NCBI GenBank assembly: GCA_905236925.1
Contig: CAJOQS010000251.1
Coordinates: 1 to 10,361 of the forward strand
DNA length: 10,361 nucleotides
Direction: 5' to 3'
DNA from: an uncultured Lachnospiraceae bacterium
GTDB lineage: Bacteria; Bacillota; Clostridia; Lachnospirales; Lachnospiraceae
The notes below the pieces were generated by a model. That model saw only the letters and a list, made by a program, of their open reading frames with translations. It was not told where the DNA came from and made no database searches. Of the stretch, positions 5,880-10,361 are shown in pieces. Positions within the stretch are counted from its first letter, which is position 1. Each line of letters begins with the position of its first letter. Made by a program: the position numbers and the translations under genes.

Positions 5880-7498
5880 TGAAAAAGTTATTGGCCAGAC
5901 TCTGTGCTGCCGCGCTTGCCATTACCATGCTGATCCCCGCAAGCCTTTCAAGGGCCGAGGTCGCAAGGTGGCAGGGCGATTACACAGGAAAAACAGTCAT
6001 TCTCCACACAAATGACGTTCACGGTGCCCTGAAGGGCTATACCTATGTTAAGGCTCTGAAGGCTGCTTTTACCAGAGCCGGAGCTGAAGTCATCCTCGTC
6101 GATGCGGGTGACTATTCCCAGGGCGAACCTGAAGTAAGTATTTACAAGGGTCTCAGTGCCGTAAAGATAATGAACAGGGCGCATTACGATTTCGCAACGA
6201 TCGGTAATCATGAGTTTGACTACGGCTGGGCTCAGCTGAAGAAGAATCTGAAGAAGGCGAAGTTCACGGTTTTATGTGCCGATGTCCTTGAGGACGGAAA
6301 GGTCCTTGAGGGAATTCAGGCCAATGCGGTATATACCACAAAATCCGGCGTAAGGATCGGTCTGTTCGGACTGGAGACACCCGAGGCCATGACAAAGACC
6401 AACCCGGCTCTTATCAAGGGACTTGTGTTCCTTGCCGGCGAGGATATGTACGCCTGCGCTCAGGCACAGGTCGATGAGCTTAAGACCAAATCGGATGTTA
6501 TCATCTGCCTTGCCCACCTTGGCGTCGACAAGGAGGTTGAGCCGAATACATCCTACGATCTTGCGAAGAACACAACCGGTATCGACTTCATCATCGACGG
6601 TCATTCCCATGATGTTATGACCGAGGGACCCAACGGTGAGAAGATCCAGTCCACCGGCTCGAAGTTTGAAAATATCGGTGTTATCGTTATCGACGACAAG
6701 ACCAGGAAGATCGTTGAGAATTATCTCATCCCCGTTGATGAGACACTTCCGACCTCTTATCTTGTTACCAAGAAGGCCAACAAATACATCAACAAGATCG
6801 ACGAGCAGTATAATATTGTTTTCGCGAAGTCCGAGGTCGACCTGAACGGCGAGAAGGATCCCGGAAACAGAACCGAGGAGACTAACCTCGGCGATATCAT
6901 CACCGACGCGATGATCTGGAAGGTAATGCAGAACAAGGAAGGCGTTGCCGTTGATCCGAACCACGTTGTCGCGGTCGAGAACGGCGGAGGTATCCGTGCC
7001 TCCATCGCAGCGGGAGATATCACAAAGAAGGATATACATACGGTTCTTCCTTTCGGAAATACCGTGTATGTGATATATCTTTCCGGAGCGGAGCTTCTCG
7101 AGGCTCTTGAGGCTTCATACCAGAGCTGCCCCGTGGCACTCGGCGGATTCTCACAGATATCGGGCATGGAAGTCACGATCGACACGACAAAGGCCTACAA
7201 GCCGAACGCGCAGACATATCCCAATTCGACTTATTACGGCCCCAGAAAGATCACGCGTGTTACGATCAACAGTGTCAACGGCAAGCCCTTCAACAAGAAC
7301 GATATTTATGCCGTTGTTACCAACGATTTCCTTCCCCAGGGCGGAGATACCTATTACGCGTTCGCTGCAGCAACGGACAAGTTTGACACCGGAATGGCGC
7401 TCGATGAAGCTCTTATGGAGTACATCACCGAGGAACTCGGCGGTGTTGTCGGCGGAAAGTATGCCGGACAGCAGGGACGCATCACGATCATAAAATAA
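5879..7498 (+). CDS. Secreted bifunctional metallophosphatase/5'-nucleotidase (UshA-like)
   Basis: This is a predicted exported enzyme that removes phosphate from nucleotides outside the membrane, giving nucleosides and phosphate. Residues 1-26 form a signal peptide (basic MKK, hydrophobic core, likely cut after SRA) with no lipobox. The metallophosphatase domain carries ILHTNDVHGAL (41-51), VDAGDYSQG (74-82), TIGNHEFDYGW (107-117), AHLG (212-215) and DGHSHD (240-245), which supply the two-metal site. The C-terminal 5'-nucleotidase domain has NLGDIITDAM (336-345), ENGGGIRASIAAGDI (367-381), LPFGNT (390-395) and NDFLPQGGDTY (482-492). The length of 539 residues is normal, and no sortase anchor is seen, so it may be released or loosely held. 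An in-frame TAA at 5873-5875 rules out a start further upstream. Its place after the nucleoside transporter operon suggests it supplies substrate for that importer. Confidence 0.95.
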   Translation: MKKLLARLCAAALAITMLIPASLSRAEVARWQGDYTGKTVILHTNDVHGALKGYTYVKALKAAFTRAGAEVILVDAGDYSQGEPEVSIYKGLSAVKIMNRAHYDFATIGNHEFDYGWAQLKKNLKKAKFTVLCADVLEDGKVLEGIQANAVYTTKSGVRIGLFGLETPEAMTKTNPALIKGLVFLAGEDMYACAQAQVDELKTKSDVIICLAHLGVDKEVEPNTSYDLAKNTTGIDFIIDGHSHDVMTEGPNGEKIQSTGSKFENIGVIVIDDKTRKIVENYLIPVDETLPTSYLVTKKANKYINKIDEQYNIVFAKSEVDLNGEKDPGNRTEETNLGDIITDAMIWKVMQNKEGVAVDPNHVVAVENGGGIRASIAAGDITKKDIHTVLPFGNTVYVIYLSGAELLEALEASYQSCPVALGGFSQISGMEVTIDTTKAYKPNAQTYPNSTYYGPRKITRVTINSVNGKPFNKNDIYAVVTNDFLPQGGDTYYAFAAATDKFDTGMALDEALMEYITEELGGVVGGKYAGQQGRITIIK

Positions 7499-7530
7499 GA
7501 TCTGCGGACCGGTTTAAAGCAGTTTATCGG

Positions 7531-7561
7531 GAGGCATCGCTTTCGGGCGGTGCCTCTTTTT
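7531..7561 (+). terminator. Intrinsic terminator after the 5'-nucleotidase gene
   Basis: GAGGCATCGC (7531-7540) pairs with GCGGTGCCTC (7547-7556), ten pairs including one GU, around a TTTCGG loop. TTTTT follows at 7557-7561. It lies 33 bases after the stop. Confidence 0.9.
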
Positions 7562-7598
7562 CACAATTTTTTCATCCATTTCACATTTTTTGCTCACA
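7560..7598 (+). promoter_or_regulatory. TTCACA-like repeats, possible Pho-type operator
   Basis: TTCACA occurs at 7560-7565 and 7580-7585, with related TTCATC at 7571-7576 and CTCACA at 7593-7598. The -35 box TTTACA (7616-7621) has a similar form. Firmicute PhoP sites are direct repeats of TT(A/T/C)ACA about 11 bases apart. The first two copies here are 11 apart; the others are not. The area is T-rich, so chance is a real alternative. Confidence 0.25.
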
Positions 7599-7615
7599 AC
7601 CCGGCATTATATTTC

Positions 7616-7644
7616 TTTACATAGTCTGCGCAAGACGATACAAT
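7616..7644 (+). promoter_or_regulatory. Sigma-A type promoter for the VTC/DUF4956 unit
   Basis: TTTACA (7616-7621) and TACAAT (7639-7644) each match the consensus at five of six bases and are 17 bases apart. The mRNA would start near 7650, giving a leader of about 22 bases that consists mostly of the ribosome site AAGGAGG (7658-7664). Confidence 0.75.
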
Positions 7645-7671
7645 GAACCGGGAAAGAAAGGAGGAATCGAT

Positions 7672-8475
7672 ATGGCTTCTCAGACAGTTTTTAAAAGATA
7701 CGAAAAGAAATACCTCCTTACCAAAGAGCAGGAAGCGGAGTTTCTGAAAAAGATAGAGGGAAGGATGGCGCTGGATCAGTACGGCGAATGCACCATCTGC
7801 AACATATATTTCGATTCCGAGGATTTTGACCTTGTAAGGAAATCGATCGAAAAGCCGGTCTACAAGGAAAAACTCAGGTTAAGGACATACGGAGTGCCCA
7901 AGGATACCGATCAGAAGGCTTTTGTTGAGATCAAGAAAAAGTATGACGGTGTCGTTTATAAAAGAAGGGTTGAAATGAGTCTGGCAGAGGCGGAGGATTA
8001 TCTCTACAACGGGATCCATCCGAATAAGGACTCGCAGATAATCAGAGAGCTCGACTGGTTCTTAAAGACCAATCCCGTTCAGCCCGCGGTATATCTGGCA
8101 TATGACAGAAGGGCCTACGCGGGGATACAGGACCGCGAGTTCAGGCTTACTCTTGACAGGAACATCAGGGCCAGACATAAGCAGCTGCACCTGACCGACG
8201 GAGCCGTGGGAGAGCGCGTGATACCCGAGGATATGACCCTCATGGAGATCAAGATCCCCGGCGCGATGCCGTTCTGGATGTCCAGGATATTGTCGGATAT
8301 GGGTGTATTCCCGGTCAGCATTTCCAAATACGGCACCTATTATATGCAGCACCCCGAGCTTTACAGGAGCGTGCTGAACAATCACAGAATGTACTATGAT
8401 CCCGCCAGCGATGTTGTGGCTCTTGAGGCCGTAAGATCGAGGAAGGCGCGCATGGCGAATAAGTCGGGGAGCTGA
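7672..8475 (+). CDS. VTC-domain polyphosphate polymerase
   Basis: This protein belongs to the VTC branch of the triphosphate tunnel enzymes, whose yeast member VTC4 builds polyphosphate from ATP. The 267 residues make up little more than the catalytic domain. Residues expected to line the tunnel are visible: FKRYEKKYLL (7-16), KLRLRTYG (67-74), FVEIKKKYDGVVYKRR (84-99), YDRRAY (144-149), LMEIKIPG (190-197) with the likely metal-binding E192, and SISKYGTYY (216-224). There is no signal peptide or membrane segment, so the domain is probably cytoplasmic. The start is supported by AAGGAGG 7 bases upstream. A DUF4956 membrane protein gene follows 39 bases later, a pairing found in many bacteria. 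Family membership is secure; polyphosphate synthesis in this organism is inferred. Confidence 0.9.
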   Translation: MASQTVFKRYEKKYLLTKEQEAEFLKKIEGRMALDQYGECTICNIYFDSEDFDLVRKSIEKPVYKEKLRLRTYGVPKDTDQKAFVEIKKKYDGVVYKRRVEMSLAEAEDYLYNGIHPNKDSQIIRELDWFLKTNPVQPAVYLAYDRRAYAGIQDREFRLTLDRNIRARHKQLHLTDGAVGERVIPEDMTLMEIKIPGAMPFWMSRILSDMGVFPVSISKYGTYYMQHPELYRSVLNNHRMYYDPASDVVALEAVRSRKARMANKSGS

Positions 8476-8514
8476 AAGCCCCACCCGCACTAAACGGAAA
8501 CGGAGGATATCATT

Positions 8515-9183
8515 ATGTTTAACAGTATAATAGCTTCAGCTTCGGGTGTAAGCGCAAGCGAATTTCTGATCTGCACACTTGTATCACTGGCTGCCGGCGT
8601 GATAATCGCGCTGATCCACAGCTATAAGAATGAGTATTCAAAGAGCATGCTGCTCACGCTGGTCGTTCTGCCTGTCGTTATACAGACGATCCTTATGCTC
8701 GTAAACGGCAACATCGGTGCCGGAATCGCTGTTCTCGGCGCGTTCTCACTCGTGCGCTTCCGTTCACAGCCCGGTAATTCACGCGAGATCACGAGCATCT
8801 TCCTTGCTACCGCCACAGGCGTCGCAATGGCAATGGGATATGTGGCAATCGCCGGAGTTCTGCTGGCTGCGGTTGCGGCGGTCACCCTCATCATGGTGAG
8901 CATCGGACTTGGAGAAAGGGGAACCGGAAAGCATCTTCGCATTACGATCCCCGAGAACCTTGACTACGAGGGACTGTTCGACGATATTTTCGCTATCTAC
9001 ACGAGCAAATGCGAGCTGAACAAGGTTAAAACGGTCAATATGGGCAGCCTTTACGAGCTCGATTACAACCTGACGATGAACAAGGGCGTCAGCGAGAAGG
9101 AATTCATCGACGCGTTAAGATGCCGCAACGGCAATCTCAATATCATTCTCAGCAAGGTCATGACAAACAGGGATGAACTCTGA
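8515..9183 (+). CDS. DUF4956 domain-containing membrane protein
   Basis: This 222-residue protein has hydrophobic segments at about 16-36, 46-64 and a longer stretch from about 94 to 132, followed by a soluble C-terminal part (about 138-222) that looks cytoplasmic. The strongly conserved family stretch GAFSLVRFRSQPGNSREITS (75-94), with R81, R83, R90 and E91, lies between membrane segments. GGAGG (8502-8506) sits 8 bases before the ATG. DUF4956 genes are typically found beside VTC-domain polymerase genes. A role in anchoring the polymerase or moving or sensing polyphosphate is reasonable, but no biochemical function can be read from the sequence. The aspS promoter begins at the base directly after its stop codon. 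Confidence 0.9.
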   Translation: MFNSIIASASGVSASEFLICTLVSLAAGVIIALIHSYKNEYSKSMLLTLVVLPVVIQTILMLVNGNIGAGIAVLGAFSLVRFRSQPGNSREITSIFLATATGVAMAMGYVAIAGVLLAAVAAVTLIMVSIGLGERGTGKHLRITIPENLDYEGLFDDIFAIYTSKCELNKVKTVNMGSLYELDYNLTMNKGVSEKEFIDALRCRNGNLNIILSKVMTNRDEL

Positions 9184-9212
9184 TTGACACATTATTATTC
9201 AAGTGATAAAAT
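9184..9212 (+). promoter_or_regulatory. Sigma-A type promoter for aspS
   Basis: The -35 box is a perfect TTGACA (9184-9189), immediately after the TGA of the preceding gene. The -10 box is TAAAAT (9207-9212) at a 17-base spacing, with TG at 9204-9205 as an extended -10. Transcription should start near 9218, leaving about 50 bases of leader, too short for a T-box element. Confidence 0.8.
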
Positions 9213-9215
9213 CTA

Positions 9216-9251
9216 GTGAGCATGCGGAAAGGCCGTGTGCTCACAATTTTT
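9216..9251 (+). terminator. Intrinsic terminator or attenuator at the aspS leader
   Basis: GTGAGCATGCGG (9216-9227) pairs with CCGTGTGCTCAC (9233-9244), twelve pairs including two GU, around AAAGG. AA and then TTTTT (9247-9251) follow. It would end the VTC/DUF4956 transcript. Because it lies downstream of the aspS promoter and starts at about +1, it may also reduce aspS transcription. Confidence 0.75.
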
Positions 9252-9269
9252 ATATCAAAGAGGGCCGCA

Positions 9270-10361
9270 ATGACACAGTCAAGAACACATAACTGTAATG
9301 AACTGAGATTATCCGATGCCGGCAGCAAGGTCACACTTGCGGGCTGGTACGAGAATATGAGAAAGGTCAGCAAGAACCTCGGATTCCTGATCCTGCGCGA
9401 TTTCTACGGAACCACGCAGATCGTTATCGAGACCGAGGAGATGATGGCCGTTGTGGATGCGCTTAACTGCGAGTCCACGATACAGGTTACCGGAACCGTG
9501 CGCGAGCGTTCGAGCAAGAACCCCAATCTTCCCACAGGTGAGATCGAGGTCGTCCCCGAGGAGATCAACGTACTGGGCAAGTGCATTTACAACGAGCTTC
9601 CCTTCGAGATCAACCGCTCGAAGGAGGCGGATGAGAATACCCGCCTTAAGTACAGGTATCTCGACCTGCGCAATCCGGAGGTTAAATCCAAGATCGTGCT
9701 CCGTTCGCAGATCGTTTCCGAATTAAGGAAGAGCATGAACGATCACGGCTTCCTTGAGATCAGCACGCCTATACTTACCGCATCCTCACCCGAGGGCGCA
9801 AGAGATTATCTTGTTCCTTCGCGTAACTATCCCGGATGCTTCTATGCGCTGCCCCAGGCACCCCAGCAGTTCAAGCAGCTGCTCATGACCTCGGGCTTTG
9901 ACCGCTACTTCCAGATAGCTCCCTGCTTCAGAGACGAGGACGCGAGAGCGGACCGTTCACCCGGAGAGTTCTATCAGCTTGACATGGAGATGGCTTTTGC
10001 CTCCCAGGAGGATGTTTTCGCGGTTCTTGAGGATGTTCTTCCTCCTGTATTTGAGAAATTCGGTACATACAACAGGGCTTCGAAGGCTCCCTTCGCCCGT
10101 ATCAGTTATAACGACGCGCTTGAGCGTTTCGGCTCCGACAAGCCCGACCTCCGCATAAAGGGTGAGCTTAAGGATGCCTTCGTACTTGAGGATTGCGGCT
10201 TTGAACCCTTCAAGGGTGCAATGATCAAGGCATTTGTGATCAACAACTTTTCCGAAACCAGAAAGTTTATCGACGCAACCTGCGCCGAGGTCGAGGTCCA
10301 GACCGCAAACAAGGTATACTGGTTCAGACTTGACGAGAACGGCGAGTTCGTCGGCGGTATC
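9270..10361 (+). CDS. aspS: Aspartyl-tRNA synthetase, N-terminal part (cut by window end)
   Basis: This class II enzyme charges tRNA-Asp with aspartate in the cytoplasm. The window holds 364 codons of a gene usually near 590. The ATG at 9270 is preceded by GAGGG (9260-9264), a spacing of 5. The anticodon-binding OB fold covers about 20-105. The catalytic domain shows RYLDLR (129-134), SPEGARDYLVPSR (173-185), FYALPQAPQQFKQLLM (191-206) and motif 2, FRDEDARADRSPGEF (220-234), then GSDKPDLR (288-295). The segment after about 300 corresponds to the start of the inserted GAD domain of bacterial AspRS. Motif 2 and the OB fold differ in detail from the common bacterial pattern (DRSPGEFYQLD where DRQPEFTQID is usual), suggesting a divergent subgroup. 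The C-terminal catalytic motif 3 is outside the window. It has its own promoter and is probably unrelated to the upstream genes. Confidence 0.96.
   Translation, partial: MTQSRTHNCNELRLSDAGSKVTLAGWYENMRKVSKNLGFLILRDFYGTTQIVIETEEMMAVVDALNCESTIQVTGTVRERSSKNPNLPTGEIEVVPEEINVLGKCIYNELPFEINRSKEADENTRLKYRYLDLRNPEVKSKIVLRSQIVSELRKSMNDHGFLEISTPILTASSPEGARDYLVPSRNYPGCFYALPQAPQQFKQLLMTSGFDRYFQIAPCFRDEDARADRSPGEFYQLDMEMAFASQEDVFAVLEDVLPPVFEKFGTYNRASKAPFARISYNDALERFGSDKPDLRIKGELKDAFVLEDCGFEPFKGAMIKAFVINNFSETRKFIDATCAEVEVQTANKVYWFRLDENGEFVGGI

Noticed and set aside
5868..5881. Run of six T residues as a slippery site fusing the mini-ORF with the nucleotidase frame
   Set aside because: The -1 frame, which is the nucleotidase frame, meets TAA at 5873-5875, and a +1 shift leads to the wrong frame.
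6272..7039. Long minus-strand open frame (255 codons) inside the nucleotidase gene
   Set aside because: It is opposite a well-conserved coding region, has no recognisable domain, and reflects codon bias on the other strand.
9252..9269. Antiterminator pairing GCGG (9224-9227) with CCGC (9265-9268) before the aspS start
   Set aside because: Only four pairs, far weaker than the twelve-pair terminator stem.

Overview
The window comes from a Gram-positive anaerobe of class Clostridia, possibly a Lachnospiraceae-like gut or rumen species. I infer this from strong AGGAGG-type ribosome sites, TTGACA/TATAAT-type promoters, the LCAC lipobox, and G+C content near one half by eye. All genes lie on the + strand and are closely packed. 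No RNA gene, insertion sequence, CRISPR array or gap over 300 bases without a gene was seen.

Layout: (1) 1-647, the tail of deoC (deoxyribose-phosphate aldolase) followed by cdd (cytidine deaminase). (2) 688-5737, a strong promoter and structured leader, then a four-gene nucleoside ABC transporter. This comprises a BMP/PnrA-type binding lipoprotein, a double-domain ATPase and two permeases; an intrinsic terminator lies between the lipoprotein gene and the rest. (3) 5773-7561, a separately promoted secreted 5'-nucleotidase with a six-codon ORF ahead of it and a terminator after it. (4) 7616-9183, a VTC-domain polyphosphate polymerase paired with a DUF4956 membrane protein. (5) 9184-10361, aspS (aspartyl-tRNA synthetase), cut by the window end.

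The first three units read as one nucleoside-scavenging pathway. The exported nucleotidase strips phosphate from nucleotides, the lipoprotein and ABC transporter import the nucleosides, and Cdd and DeoC break them down. The polyphosphate module next door could store phosphate, but a functional link is only inferred.

No wholly new gene system was recognised; every long ORF belongs to a known family. The most unusual signals are small and mostly regulatory: the hairpin leader of the binding-protein gene, a terminator whose 3' arm can also pair with the next gene's ribosome site, the mini-ORF joined to the nucleotidase gene by TAATG, Pho-box-like repeats before the polyphosphate gene, and an Ala/Gly/Glu-rich tail on one permease.
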